Origin: Quadrisphaera setariae
GTDB lineage: Bacteria; Actinomycetota; Actinomycetes; Actinomycetales; Quadrisphaeraceae
DNA length: 64,000 nt
Direction of reading: 5' to 3'
NCBI RefSeq assembly: GCF_008041935.1
Contig: NZ_VKAC01000010.1
Location: 62,001-126,000 of the forward strand
Made by a program: the position numbers and the translations under genes. Each line of letters starts with the position of its first letter. The stretch's first letter is position 1. The notes beneath the pieces are model-generated. The model saw only the letters and a list, made by a program, of their open reading frames with translations, searched no databases and had not been told where the DNA came from. This document shows, one piece after another, positions 53,701-63,181 of this stretch.

Positions 53701-55950
53701 ATGCGCAGGAGCGAGCAGCGCGACGCCGCTCTCGCCGACCCTCGCCCGCCGGCCGGCCCGGTGCCGCCGCAGGCGCGCGTCGAGACCCTCCCGCCGGCCG
53801 GCCCGGTGCACGGCCCCATGCCCCTCCCCGGTCCCGGCCTGCCCACCGACGAGCGCGTCCAGCGGGCCGTGCTCGAGGCGGGCCTGGCCTCCAGCCGCGC
53901 CACCCTCGTGGTCGACAGCCCCCCGGGGACGCCGGGCCTGGACCACGCGGTGGTCCTGTGGGCCAACACCGCCGCCGGTGAGCTGGTCCGCCGGGAGCCC
54001 TCGGCGCTGCTGGGGCGCGAGGTCGGCAGCTTCCTCGTGCCGCCCCGAGCCGGTGAGCTGCGCCGCGAGGTGCTGCGCGCCTCGCGCAAGGGCAGGTCGG
54101 TCGTCTCCGTCCTCGTCACCGACGCGCCGCCGGTGGAGGTCGAGCTGATCACCCTGCCCTCGCCCTCCACGGGGCTGTGGACCGTGGTGCTGGCGCGGTC
54201 GGGCACGCTCCCCGAGCGCCTGGCGCAGGAGCACGCCAGCGCCCAGGAGCGCCGCTTCGAGACGCTGGTGCGCCACAGCCCGGTGCCCACGATCATCTCC
54301 GAGGCCGGTCTGCGGCTCGCGCACGTCAACGACGCCTTCTGCGAGCTCGTCGGCGCCTCGCACGACGAGCTCCTCGGGCTCTCCTGGACCGCGCACGTGC
54401 TCGGTGAGGACCTGCCCGCTGTGCTCACGTGCGTCGAGCAGGCGCTCGCGGGGGAACCGGCGCAGGCGGAGGTGCGGATCGTCCGCGTCGACGACGAGGA
54501 GCGCTGGGTGCTGCTGCGCCTCGCCCCCGCCGTCAGCCCCGGACACGGCGCCGGGTTCGTCGGCACCGTCGAGGACTTCACCGACCGCCGCGCCTTCGAG
54601 CTGGAGCTGGCCCACCAGGCCCGCCACGACGCGCTGACCGGGCTGCCCAACCGCACCGCGCTGGAGGAGGACGTCGCGGCCCGGCTGCGCGCCGCGGACG
54701 GGCTGGACCCCGACACCTCGGTGATGACCTGCCTCTTCCTCGACCTCGACAACTTCAAGGTGGTCAACGACAGCCTCGGCCACGACACCGGCGACCGGCT
54801 CCTGGTGGCGGTCGCCGACAGGCTGCGCGGGGCGGTGCGCCCGGGCGACTTCGTGGCGCGCTGGGGGGGCGACGAGTTCGTGGTGCTCCTCGAGGGCGCC
54901 GTCGACGACTCCGCCGCGCTCTCGCTCGGGGAGTCCGTGCTGGCCCGCCTGGGGGAGGGGCTGGTGGTCGACGGGCTGCCCTTCAACATCTCCGCGAGCG
55001 TCGGGGTGGCCAGGGCCACGTCGCGCCACTCCAGCGCCGAGCAGCTCCTGCAGGACTGCGACATCGCCATGTACCGGGCCAAGGGCGAGGGGCGCAACCG
55101 GGTGGCCCTGTGCGACGCCGCCGCCCGCGAGGAGGCCCGCGACGCCCTCGCCCTGACGCTCGACCTGCGCGAGGCGCTCAAGGTCGGCAGCCTGCGCGTG
55201 GCCTACCAGCCGGTGGTGTCGCTGAGCGACCCCGCGGCCCTCCCCGCCGTCGAGGCCCTGGTGCGGTGGGACCACCCGGAGCGCGGCCCGGTCTCCCCCG
55301 AGCAGTTCGTGAAGATCGCGGAGGCGAACGGGCTCATCGAGGAGCTCGGGCTCTTCGTGCTCGACCAGGCCTGCTCGCAGCAGGTGGCGTGGAACGCCGA
55401 GCTCGGTGAAGCGGCTCCGCGGAAGGTGAACGTCAACCTCTCCGCGATCCAGCTCAGCTCCCGAGGGGTGGTCGACGACGTCGCCCGCGTGCTGGCGCGC
55501 ACGGGCCTGCCGGCCGCGCAGCTGTGCCTGGAGGTGACCGAGACCGCCCTCGTCCACGACCGCGAGGCCAGCCGCGACCGCCTGCTGCGGCTGCGGGCGA
55601 TGGGCGTGTCGGTGGCCCTGGACGACTTCGGCACCGGGTACTCCTCGCTGGCGTACCTGCGCCAGCTGCCGGTCGACTACCTCAAGGTGGACCGGTCCTT
55701 CGTGGAGGAGCTGCACCGCGGCCACCCCGAGGTCGCCTCCGCCGTCATCGGGCTCGCCCACAGCCTGGGGCTGTCGGCCGTGGCCGAGGGCGTGGAGCAC
55801 CCCGAGCAGACCGAGGCGCTGCGCGCGCTCGGTGCGGACCTCGTGCAGGGCTGGCTGTACGCGCGGGCGATGGCCCCGGCCGACCTGGTCGCCTGGCGCC
55901 GCGACGTCAGGCCGCTGCGCCCCGGACGCCGAGGGGCCGGTGCGCCGTGA
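53701..55950 (+). CDS. PAS-GGDEF-EAL c-di-GMP enzyme
   Basis: 749 residues from ATG with GGGAGG upstream. A first PAS-like region (about 45-165) and a second PAS domain (about 185-300, HSPVPTIISEAGLRLAHVND) precede a GGDEF domain with intact WGGDEFVVLL and the RPGD inhibitory site. The EAL domain follows with VEALVRWDHP, VNLSAIQLS, LEVTETALV, LDDFGTGYSSLAY, LKVDRSFV and AEGVE. Both active sites look intact, so synthesis and breakdown of c-di-GMP are possible, probably gated by the PAS ligand. The stop overlaps the HDOD gene. Confidence 0.94.
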   Translation: MRRSEQRDAALADPRPPAGPVPPQARVETLPPAGPVHGPMPLPGPGLPTDERVQRAVLEAGLASSRATLVVDSPPGTPGLDHAVVLWANTAAGELVRREPSALLGREVGSFLVPPRAGELRREVLRASRKGRSVVSVLVTDAPPVEVELITLPSPSTGLWTVVLARSGTLPERLAQEHASAQERRFETLVRHSPVPTIISEAGLRLAHVNDAFCELVGASHDELLGLSWTAHVLGEDLPAVLTCVEQALAGEPAQAEVRIVRVDDEERWVLLRLAPAVSPGHGAGFVGTVEDFTDRRAFELELAHQARHDALTGLPNRTALEEDVAARLRAADGLDPDTSVMTCLFLDLDNFKVVNDSLGHDTGDRLLVAVADRLRGAVRPGDFVARWGGDEFVVLLEGAVDDSAALSLGESVLARLGEGLVVDGLPFNISASVGVARATSRHSSAEQLLQDCDIAMYRAKGEGRNRVALCDAAAREEARDALALTLDLREALKVGSLRVAYQPVVSLSDPAALPAVEALVRWDHPERGPVSPEQFVKIAEANGLIEELGLFVLDQACSQQVAWNAELGEAAPRKVNVNLSAIQLSSRGVVDDVARVLARTGLPAAQLCLEVTETALVHDREASRDRLLRLRAMGVSVALDDFGTGYSSLAYLRQLPVDYLKVDRSFVEELHRGHPEVASAVIGLAHSLGLSAVAEGVEHPEQTEALRALGADLVQGWLYARAMAPADLVAWRRDVRPLRPGRRGAGAP

Positions 55951-56807
55951 CGGACCCGCTGGACGACGCGCCCGACGGGGCCGGGGACGACGCCCAGCAG
56001 CGTGCTGACGCCGCGCTGGCCGCCCTCGTCGACGTCGTCGACGAGCTCGCCTCCCGGCGCCCGGTGGCGGCGCGCATCGTCACGATGACGGGCGACAGCT
56101 CCGTCGGCTCGCCCGAGCTCGCCGCGGTCCTGAGCGGTGACGTGGCGCTCACCGCCCGCGTGACGCGCCTGGCCAACAGCGTCTTCTACGGGCTCAGCGG
56201 CCGGGTGCGCACCGTCCCCTTCGCGGTCACGGTGGTGGGCTTCGCCGCGGTGCGAGCGATGGCGGCCACCGCGGCGGTGGGCACCGACAGCGAGGGGCTC
56301 CTGCCCGAGGACACCTGGGCGCGCTCCGAGGCGGTGGCCGTGGCCAGCGGCGAGCTGGCACCGCTGTTCGGCGTCCCCGCTCCCGAGGCGTTCTGCCTGG
56401 GCCTGCTCGCGGGTCTGGGGCAGGCGGTGCTGGCCCACGCCGACACCACGGGCTACCGGGCGCTGCTGGAGGACGACGACGTGCGGCGCGGCGGGCGCCA
56501 GGCGCTGCTCGCCGCCGAGCGCACCGCCTTCGGGGTCTGCCACACCGAGGTCTCCGCCGCCGCGCTGAGCGCGTGGCACTTCCCCGACGAGCTGGCCGAG
56601 GCGCTGCACCTGGTCGACGCCGCGGGCCGCACCACGCCGTGGTCGCGCTGCCTGGCCACCGCGCTGGAGGCCGTCGAGCGAGCGGCCGCCCCCTCGGCCC
56701 CGCCGCGCGACCCGTGGCTGCTGTCCTCCGGCAGGGTCAGCGAGGAGAGGCTGCGGGCGCTCTCCGCGCGGCTGACCGTGAGCGCGCCCCCGTCGTCGTC
56801 GTCCTGA
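55947..56807 (+). CDS. HDOD-domain protein
   Basis: 286 residues from the GTG that overlaps the GGDEF-EAL stop. The HDOD fold appears from residue 30 (AARIVTMTGDSSVGSPELAA, VALTARVTRLANSVFYGLSG, VPFAVTVVGFAAVRAMAATA) with no catalytic HD pair. HDOD proteins act as non-enzymatic signalling partners; translational coupling suggests it works with the c-di-GMP enzyme. The C-terminal 80 residues are an HD-hydrolase-like helical remnant. Confidence 0.88.
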   Translation: MTDPLDDAPDGAGDDAQQRADAALAALVDVVDELASRRPVAARIVTMTGDSSVGSPELAAVLSGDVALTARVTRLANSVFYGLSGRVRTVPFAVTVVGFAAVRAMAATAAVGTDSEGLLPEDTWARSEAVAVASGELAPLFGVPAPEAFCLGLLAGLGQAVLAHADTTGYRALLEDDDVRRGGRQALLAAERTAFGVCHTEVSAAALSAWHFPDELAEALHLVDAAGRTTPWSRCLATALEAVERAAAPSAPPRDPWLLSSGRVSEERLRALSARLTVSAPPSSSS

Positions 56808-56877
56808 GCGGGGAGCACCTGAGCCGATCGTGACCCCCGGGGCTCCGCGCACGCCCGGCAGCAGCCACGATGTGCCC

Positions 56878-59601
56878 ATGACCACCAGGCCGGACGCCGA
56901 CTCGACCCCCGGGGCCGCGCTGGACGCGCTGCGCCGCGACATCCGCCTCGTCACCACGATGCTCGGCGAGACCCTCGCCCGCCACGAGGGGCCCGAGCTG
57001 CTCGAGCTGGTCGAGCGGGTGCGGGCGCACGCCAAGGAGCACACCCTCACCGAGCTGCCCGGGTTCGACCTGGAGACGGTGACGCGGCTCGTGCGGGCCT
57101 TCACCGCGTACTTCCACCTGGCCAACACCACCGAGCAGGTGCACCGCGGCCGGGCGCTGCGCGAGGAGCAGGGCGCTGAGGGCGGCTGGCTCCAGCAGGC
57201 GCTGACCCGCATCGCCGACGCCGGGGTGGAGGCCGCCGAGCTGGGGGCGATCATGGAGGAGGTCGCGGTGCGCCCGGTGTTCACCGCGCACCCGACCGAG
57301 GTGGCGCGCCGCTCCACCATCGACAAGCTCCGCCGCGTGGCCTCCCTGCTGGAGGAGCCCGAGGGCCCTCGCCGCACCCGCCGGCTCGCCGAGGCCGTGG
57401 AGCTGCTGTGGCTCACCGACGAGCTGCGCGTGGAGCCGCCGCAGCCCATCGACGAGGCGCGCAACGTCATCTACTACCTCGAGGGCCTGTCGCGGGCGGC
57501 GCTGCCCGACGTGCTGGAGGAGCTGCGCGACCGGCTCGCCGAGCACGGCGTGGCGCTGCCCCCCGCCGTCAGCCCGCTGCGCTTCGGCTCGTGGGTGGGC
57601 GGTGACCGCGACGGCAACCCCTTCGTCACCCCGCAGGTCACCCGTGAGGTGCTCGTGCTGCAGGCGCGCCACGGCATCCACACGCTGCGCGCCGCCGTGG
57701 ACGAGCTGCGGCGCGACCTGTCCGTCAGCGAGGCCGTCAGCCCGGTCTCCCCGGAGCTGGCCGCGCGCACCGCTGAGCTCATCGAGTCGCTGCCGGAGGT
57801 GGAGCCGCGCTACCGCCGGCTCAACGTCCAGGAGCCGTACCGCCTCTTCCTCACCTGCATCGACGTGCGCCTGGCGCTGACCGAGCAGCGCCTGGTCGCC
57901 GACACCCCGCACGTGCCCGGGCGCGACTACCCCGACGACGCCGAGCTGCTCTCCGACCTGCTGCTCCTGCACGCGTCGGTGGCGCAGCACCAGGGCGAGC
58001 TGGTCGCCTCGGGCGAGGTGGAGCGCCTCGTGCGCACCGTCGCCGCCACGGGGCTGGTGCTGGCCACCCTCGACGTGCGCGAGCACTCCGCCAAGCACCA
58101 CGCAGCGGTGGGCGCCCTGCTCGACCGCCTCGCGGGCGGCGACGGCGAGCTGGAGCAGAAGTACTCCGAGCTCACCCAGCCCGAGCGGCTGCGGGTGCTC
58201 TCGCGGGAGCTGGCGTCGGCCCGCCCGCTCGCCCTGCCGCCGCTGCCGCTGCAGGGCGAGACCGCCACCACCGCGGCCGCCTTCGACGCCATCCGGTGGG
58301 CGCAGGACGCCCTGGGTCGCCGCGTGGTGGAGAGCTACATCGTCTCCATGACCCACGACGCCGACGACGTCTTCGCGGCCGTCGTGCTGGCCCGCCAGGC
58401 CGGCCTGGTCGACCTCCCCGCCGGGGTGGCGCGGCTCGACTTCGTGCCGCTGCTGGAGACCGTGGTCGAGCTGGAGCAGACCGAGCGGATCCTCACGTCG
58501 CTGCTGTCCGACCCCTCCTACCGCGAGCTCGTGCGCCTGCGCGGTGACGTGCAGGAGGTCATGCTCGGCTACTCCGACTCCAACAAGGCCGGTGGCATCG
58601 CCGCCTCGCAGTGGCAGATCCAGCTGGCCCAGCGCCGGGCGCGCGACGTGGCCCGCCGCTTCGGGGTCAAGCTGCGCTTCTTCCACGGCCGCGGAGGGTC
58701 CGTCGGCCGTGGCGGCGGCCCCACCTACGACGCGATCATGGCGCTGCCGTCGGGAACCGTCGACGGCGAGGTGAAGATCACCGAGCAGGGCGAGGTGATC
58801 AGCGACAAGTACGCCCTCCCGCAGCTGGCGCGGCAGAACCTCGAGCTGACGCTGGCGGCGACCATCGAGGCGAGCGTGCTCCACCGCACCGACCGCCGCA
58901 CCCCCGAGCAGGGGCAGCGCTGGGACGCGCTGGTGGACAGGTTCGCCCGCGCGGCGCACGACAGGTACCGGTCGCTGGTGGAGGCCGACGGGCTGACCCA
59001 GTACTTCCTCACCGCCACCCCCGTCGACCTGCTCGGCGCGCTCAACGTGGGCTCGCGCCCGTCGAAGCGCCCGGGCGGTGGCGGCATCGAGGACCTGCGC
59101 GCCATCCCGTGGGTGTTCGGGTGGACCCAGTCGCGCCAGATCGTGCCCGGCTGGTTCGGGGTGGGGTCGGGGCTGTCCGCCGTGGTGGAGGCCGACCCGT
59201 CCGCCCGGGACGTCCTGCGCGAGATGTACGAGGAGTGGCGCTTCTTCCGCACGTTCCTCGGCAACGTGTCGATGACGCTCGTCAAGGCCGACCTCGACAT
59301 CGCGAAGGCGTACGTCGAGCTGGCGCCGGAGCCGCTGCGCGGCCTGCTCGACGTGGTGCGCGAGGAGTTCGAGCTCACGGTGACGCAGGTGCTCGCCGTC
59401 ACCGGGGACACCGCGCTCCTCGACCGGGAGCCGGCGCTGCGCACGACCCTGGAGGTGCGCGAGAACTACCTCGAGCCGCTGCACCACCTGCAGACCGAGC
59501 TGCTGGGCCGCTACCGCCGCGGCGAGGACGACCCGAGCCTGCAGCGTGCGCTGCTGCTCACCATCAACGGCATCGCCGCGGGGATGCGCAACACCGGCTG
59601 A
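56878..59601 (+). CDS. ppc: Phosphoenolpyruvate carboxylase
   Basis: 907 residues from the ATG at 56878; a GTG at 56830 would add 16 residues. The ATG is favoured by a -10-like CACGAT six bases upstream, suggesting a leaderless message. The enzyme carboxylates PEP to oxaloacetate to refill the citrate cycle. Active-site motifs are present: VFTAHPTEVARRS (catalytic His), GGDRDGNPFVT, GYSDSNKAGGI, FFHGRGGSVGRGGGPTY and the C-terminal NTG. Full length. Confidence 0.97.
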   Translation: MTTRPDADSTPGAALDALRRDIRLVTTMLGETLARHEGPELLELVERVRAHAKEHTLTELPGFDLETVTRLVRAFTAYFHLANTTEQVHRGRALREEQGAEGGWLQQALTRIADAGVEAAELGAIMEEVAVRPVFTAHPTEVARRSTIDKLRRVASLLEEPEGPRRTRRLAEAVELLWLTDELRVEPPQPIDEARNVIYYLEGLSRAALPDVLEELRDRLAEHGVALPPAVSPLRFGSWVGGDRDGNPFVTPQVTREVLVLQARHGIHTLRAAVDELRRDLSVSEAVSPVSPELAARTAELIESLPEVEPRYRRLNVQEPYRLFLTCIDVRLALTEQRLVADTPHVPGRDYPDDAELLSDLLLLHASVAQHQGELVASGEVERLVRTVAATGLVLATLDVREHSAKHHAAVGALLDRLAGGDGELEQKYSELTQPERLRVLSRELASARPLALPPLPLQGETATTAAAFDAIRWAQDALGRRVVESYIVSMTHDADDVFAAVVLARQAGLVDLPAGVARLDFVPLLETVVELEQTERILTSLLSDPSYRELVRLRGDVQEVMLGYSDSNKAGGIAASQWQIQLAQRRARDVARRFGVKLRFFHGRGGSVGRGGGPTYDAIMALPSGTVDGEVKITEQGEVISDKYALPQLARQNLELTLAATIEASVLHRTDRRTPEQGQRWDALVDRFARAAHDRYRSLVEADGLTQYFLTATPVDLLGALNVGSRPSKRPGGGGIEDLRAIPWVFGWTQSRQIVPGWFGVGSGLSAVVEADPSARDVLREMYEEWRFFRTFLGNVSMTLVKADLDIAKAYVELAPEPLRGLLDVVREEFELTVTQVLAVTGDTALLDREPALRTTLEVRENYLEPLHHLQTELLGRYRRGEDDPSLQRALLLTINGIAAGMRNTG

Positions 59602-59629
59602 CCGCCGTCCAGCAGCCCTCCGGGCCTGG

Positions 59630-60139
59630 TCACACCCGCGGCACGGCGGCGCCCGTGCCGCGGGTGTGCTCGAAGATGATGCTGGTGCGGGTGGAGGAGA
59701 CCTCCGCCCGCGTGGACAGGCCGTCGGCCACGAGGTCGCGCAGGGCCGCGGAGTCGGCGGTGGCCACGTGCAGCAGGAAGTCCTCCTCCCCGCCGAGGAA
59801 GAAGACGCTGAGCACACCGGGCAGTGCGCGGACGTGCTCGGTGAACTCCCTCAGCCTGCCCCGGGCGCCGCCGTGCAGCCGCACGGCCACCATGGCCTGC
59901 AGCGACGCGCCGACGGCGTCGAGGTCGACCGCGGCGTGGTAGCCGGTGATGACGCCGCGGCGCTCCAGCTCGCGCAGGCGCACCGACGCCGTGGACGGTG
60001 CCACCCCCGCGCGGCGGGCCAGCTCGGCGCCGGGTGTGCGGGCGTCGCGGCGCAGCGCCTCGACGATCGTCCGGTCCACGTCGGTCAGGGGAGCGCTCGG
60101 TCGACGGTCGTTCGCCACGGGACCCATCCTGCCGAACAT
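59630..60139 (-). CDS. Lrp/AsnC family transcriptional regulator
   Basis: 169 residues from ATG at 60139; GTG at 60118 (VANDRR) is a likely alternative. The N-terminal helix-turn-helix (DRTIVEALRRDARTPGAELA, RRAGVAPSTASVRLRELERR) and the RAM ligand domain (FFLGGEEDFLLHVATAD) are standard. It is divergent from alanine dehydrogenase with 95 bases between, so it probably activates ald in response to alanine, as AldR-type regulators do. Confidence 0.92.
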   Translation of the reverse strand: MFGRMGPVANDRRPSAPLTDVDRTIVEALRRDARTPGAELARRAGVAPSTASVRLRELERRGVITGYHAAVDLDAVGASLQAMVAVRLHGGARGRLREFTEHVRALPGVLSVFFLGGEEDFLLHVATADSAALRDLVADGLSTRAEVSSTRTSIIFEHTRGTGAAVPRV

Positions 60140-60234
60140 CCGTCAGGAGCTCTGGTGCGAGATCGACCATCCTGCGAGGTTCATCAGCGGAACGGTGCCG
60201 AACGGGTCGGTGCCGGTGAGCCTGGAGGTCTGGC

Positions 60235-61362
60235 GTGTCCGCACCGCTCGTCGTCGGAGTGCCCACCGAGGTCAAGGACAACGAGAACCGCGTGGCCCTC
60301 CAGCCCGACGGCGCCGCCGAGCTGGTCCACCACGGCCACCGGGTGCTCGTCCAGGCGGGTGCCGGAGCCGGCTCCCGCTTCACCGACGCCGAGTTCGCGG
60401 CCGCGGGCGCGGAGGTGGTGGACGGCGCCGACGCCGTCTTCGCCGCAGCCGACCTCATCGTCAAGGTGAAGGAACCCGTCGCCTCCGAGCACCACCGCTT
60501 CCGCGAGGGCCAGCAGCTCTTCACCTACCTGCACCTCGCAGCGGACCGGGAGCTCACCGACTTCCTCCTGGCCCGGCGCATCGACTCCATCGCCTACGAG
60601 ACGGTCCAGACCCCCGACGGCCGCCTCCCGCTGCTCACCCCCATGAGCGAGGTCGCCGGACGCATGGCCGTGCAGGCCGCGGCCCACCACCTCGAGAGCC
60701 CCGCGGGCGGGTCGGGGGTGCTGCTGGGGGGCGTCCCCGGCACGCCCGCGGCCAAGGTCACCATCATCGGCGGCGGCGTCTCCGGCACCGAGGCCGCCAA
60801 GATCGCCGTGGGCATGCGCGCCATCGTGCGGGTCTTCGACACCAACCCCTCCCGGCTGGCGTACCTGTCCGACGTCTTCGAAGGCCGCCTCGACCTCGTC
60901 ACGCCCAACCGCACGCGGCTGGCGCAGTACGTGGCCGAGTCCGACGTGCTCATCGGCGCCGTGCTCGTGCCGGGCGCCAAGGCCCCCAAGATCGTGAGCC
61001 GGGAGATGATCGCCTCGATGCGGCCCGGCAGCGTCGCCGTCGACATCGCCATCGACCAGGGCGGCTGCTTCGAGACGAGCCGCCCCACCACGCACGCGCA
61101 GCCGACGTACGTGGAGGAGGGCGTCGTGCACTACTGCGTGGCCAACATCCCCGGTGCGGTGGCGCGCACCTCGACCCTGGCGCTGACCTCGGCCACGCTG
61201 CCGCACCTCGTCACCGTGGCCGACCGGGGGGTGCGCGGCGCCGCGAAGGCCTCGCCCGCCCTCGCCAAGGGCCTCACCACCCTGGACGGGCAGCTGGTGA
61301 GCGCTCCCGTGGCCGCCGCGCACGACCTGCCCCTGGCCGACGCCGCGGCGCTCCTCGGCTGA
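60235..61362 (+). CDS. ald: Alanine dehydrogenase
   Basis: 375 residues from GTG with GGAGG six bases upstream. The enzyme interconverts L-alanine and pyruvate with NAD. Motifs: [20 protein letters not shown] at the start, [14 protein letters not shown], a Rossmann fold [20 protein letters not shown], and the C-terminal [20 protein letters not shown] and [16 protein letters not shown]. Length and motifs are complete. The divergent Lrp-type gene supports the call. Confidence 0.97.
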   Translation: MSAPLVVGVPTEVKDNENRVALQPDGAAELVHHGHRVLVQAGAGAGSRFTDAEFAAAGAEVVDGADAVFAAADLIVKVKEPVASEHHRFREGQQLFTYLHLAADRELTDFLLARRIDSIAYETVQTPDGRLPLLTPMSEVAGRMAVQAAAHHLESPAGGSGVLLGGVPGTPAAKVTIIGGGVSGTEAAKIAVGMRAIVRVFDTNPSRLAYLSDVFEGRLDLVTPNRTRLAQYVAESDVLIGAVLVPGAKAPKIVSREMIASMRPGSVAVDIAIDQGGCFETSRPTTHAQPTYVEEGVVHYCVANIPGAVARTSTLALTSATLPHLVTVADRGVRGAAKASPALAKGLTTLDGQLVSAPVAAAHDLPLADAAALLG

Positions 61363-61371
61363 GGGACGCCG

Positions 61372-61409
61372 GGACGGGAGACGCTCTCAAGCCCAGGCGT
61401 CTCCCGTCC
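61372..61409 (+). terminator. Hairpin terminator after ald
   Basis: GGACGGGAGACGC (61372-61384) pairs with GCGTCTCCCGTCC (61397-61409), loop 12 bases. The loop holds the -35 CTCA and the right arm touches the -10 of the chemoreceptor promoter motif, so terminator and promoter share sequence. Confidence 0.7.
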
Positions 61410-61414
61410 GATGG
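61386..61414 (+). promoter_or_regulatory. Sigma-28/FliA-type promoter before chemoreceptor gene
   Basis: CTCA at 61386-61389, 17 bases, TCCGATGG at 61407-61414. One base differs from the GCCGATGG of the flbD and GGDEF-EAL motifs. The gene starts 57 bases downstream. Confidence 0.5.
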
Positions 61415-61471
61415 ACGGGGTGCAGTGGAAGAGCGACGCTGCTCCTGGCACGCCCCTCAGGGAGTGACCCC

Positions 61472-63058
61472 GTGCTCCACCGTCTCGCCGACCTCCGCAT
61501 CGCGCACAAGCTCTACCTGGGCTTCGGCGTGGTGCTCGCCCTCCTCCTCGTCGTCGCCGGGCTCGCGGGCCTCCGGCTCGCCCAGGCGCAGGGCGACCTC
61601 GACCTCCTCGCCTCCAGCGGCCTGGGCTCGGTCGAGACCTCCGCCCAGACCAGCACCAAGCTCCTCCAGGTCCGCCTCGACCTGGCCAACATCGCCCTGT
61701 CACCCGACGCCTCGGCCTCCGCCCAGGCGCAGGAGGCGCTCCAGGCCGACCAGGCTGCGCTCGACGAGCAGTGGCGCCGCTACCTCACCACCAGCCCCGC
61801 CAGCTCCTCCGCCCAGCAGGAGGAGTTCACCGCCGCACTGGCCACGTACCGGGCCGTGCTGCCGGAGCTGGTGCAGCGCGCCGAGGCGGGCGACCTCGCC
61901 GGTTTCGTCGCGCTGCGCTCCGAGGCCGCCAACCCGCCGGCCAAGCGGTCCTTCGCGGCCCTCGACGACATCGTCACCACCGAGGCGGCAGCGGCCACGA
62001 CCATGGCCGACGAGGGCCGTGCCACCTTCCGCGCCTCCCTGGCGGTGCTCGCCGCCGCCGTCGCGCTGGCGGCCGTCCTCGCCGTGGGCATCGCGGTGGT
62101 GGTGGCCAGGTCGGTGACCCGTCCGCTCGCCCGGGTGGTCGACGTCATGGGCGCCGTGGCCCACGGACGGCTGGACCGCCGCGTCGGTCTGACCGCGAAG
62201 GACGAGGTGGGCCGGCTGGGCACCGCCACCGACGCCTCCCTGGAGGCCCTGGCGGGCACGCTGCGGCAGGTGCGCGAGGAGTCCACCGCCCTGACCGCCT
62301 CCTCGGGGACCCTCACCACCGTGTCCACGCTCATGGCGTCCGGAGCGGAGGAGTCGAGCTCGCAGAGCCAGGTCGTGTCCGCGGCCTCCGAGCAGGTCAC
62401 CGCCTCCATCTCCACCGTCGCCGCGGCGGGGGAGGAGATGACCGCCGCGATCGCCCAGATCGCCACCGCGACGGCGGACGCCTCCGCGATGGCCTCCAAT
62501 GCCGTGGCCGCCGCCGGTCAGGCGGGCGGGGCGATCGAGCGGCTCGGCACCTCCAGCCGGGAGATCGGGGACGTCGTCAAGCTCATCACCTCCATCGCCG
62601 AGCAGACCAACCTGCTGGCGCTGAACGCCACCATCGAAGCCGCCCGCGCCGGGGAGATGGGCAAGGGCTTCGCCGTGGTCGCGGGAGAGGTCAAGGAGCT
62701 GGCCCGCCAGACCGCCCAGGCCACCGAGGAGATCGTCGGCAAGGTGAGCGCCACCCAGGGCGACGCCGCTGCCGCGGCCGCCGCCGTGACGCAGATCGGT
62801 GACGTCATCGGCCGCATCGACGAGGTGCAGGCGACGATCGCCGCCGCGGTGGAGGAGCAGTCCGCCACCACCAGCGAGATGGTCAGGAACGTCACGGAGA
62901 TCTCCACCGGCTCCGGCCAGATCTCCGCCAGCATCGCCAGCATCGCGGCCGGTGCCGAGGAGGGGCGCCGCAGCGCCGACGAGACCTCGTCCACGGCGTC
63001 CTCGCTGGCGCAGACCGCCGGGCGCCTCCAGGAGCTCACCGGACGCTTCACCCTCTGA
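61472..63058 (+). CDS. Methyl-accepting chemotaxis protein
   Basis: 528 residues from GTG. Two membrane helices (about 14-34 and 188-212) enclose a helical four-helix-bundle sensor domain. A HAMP linker follows ([20 protein letters not shown]) and a signalling domain with the invariant hairpin tip ([40 protein letters not shown]). The receptor feeds CheA and CheY and so the flagellar switch. The sensor ligand is not predictable. No che genes are in the window. Confidence 0.96.
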   Translation: MLHRLADLRIAHKLYLGFGVVLALLLVVAGLAGLRLAQAQGDLDLLASSGLGSVETSAQTSTKLLQVRLDLANIALSPDASASAQAQEALQADQAALDEQWRRYLTTSPASSSAQQEEFTAALATYRAVLPELVQRAEAGDLAGFVALRSEAANPPAKRSFAALDDIVTTEAAAATTMADEGRATFRASLAVLAAAVALAAVLAVGIAVVVARSVTRPLARVVDVMGAVAHGRLDRRVGLTAKDEVGRLGTATDASLEALAGTLRQVREESTALTASSGTLTTVSTLMASGAEESSSQSQVVSAASEQVTASISTVAAAGEEMTAAIAQIATATADASAMASNAVAAAGQAGGAIERLGTSSREIGDVVKLITSIAEQTNLLALNATIEAARAGEMGKGFAVVAGEVKELARQTAQATEEIVGKVSATQGDAAAAAAAVTQIGDVIGRIDEVQATIAAAVEEQSATTSEMVRNVTEISTGSGQISASIASIAAGAEEGRRSADETSSTASSLAQTAGRLQELTGRFTL

Positions 63059-63100
63059 GCCTCCTGGGCCCTCCCGAGCAGGGTCGCGGTCACACCGCAG

Positions 63101-63147
63101 GCAGCCGGTGACCAGCGCGTCGACCTCGCGCTGGTCACCGGCTGCCG
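63101..63147 (+). terminator. Hairpin terminator after chemoreceptor gene
   Basis: Two perfect 20-base arms (63101-63120 and 63128-63147) with loop TCGACCT, 43 bases past the stop. Confidence 0.8.
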
Positions 63148-63169
63148 CGCCGCCGCCACCCGCGCCGTC

Positions 63170-63181
63170 TAGCCTGAGCCG
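63170..63181 (+). promoter_or_regulatory. Possible leaderless promoter -10 of LOV gene
   Basis: TAGCCT at 63170-63175 is followed by six bases and GTG, the same spacing as at csrA. No -35 is obvious. Confidence 0.3.

Noticed and set aside
56802-56830. GCCGATCG before ppc as a FliA-type promoter
   Set aside because: The position 16-17 bases upstream reads TCCT-like sequence with no TCA element.
60180-60204. TTCA...GCCGAACG upstream of ald as another FliA-type promoter
   Set aside because: The gap is only 13 bases, outside the 16-17 seen at the six accepted sites, and ald is a metabolic gene.
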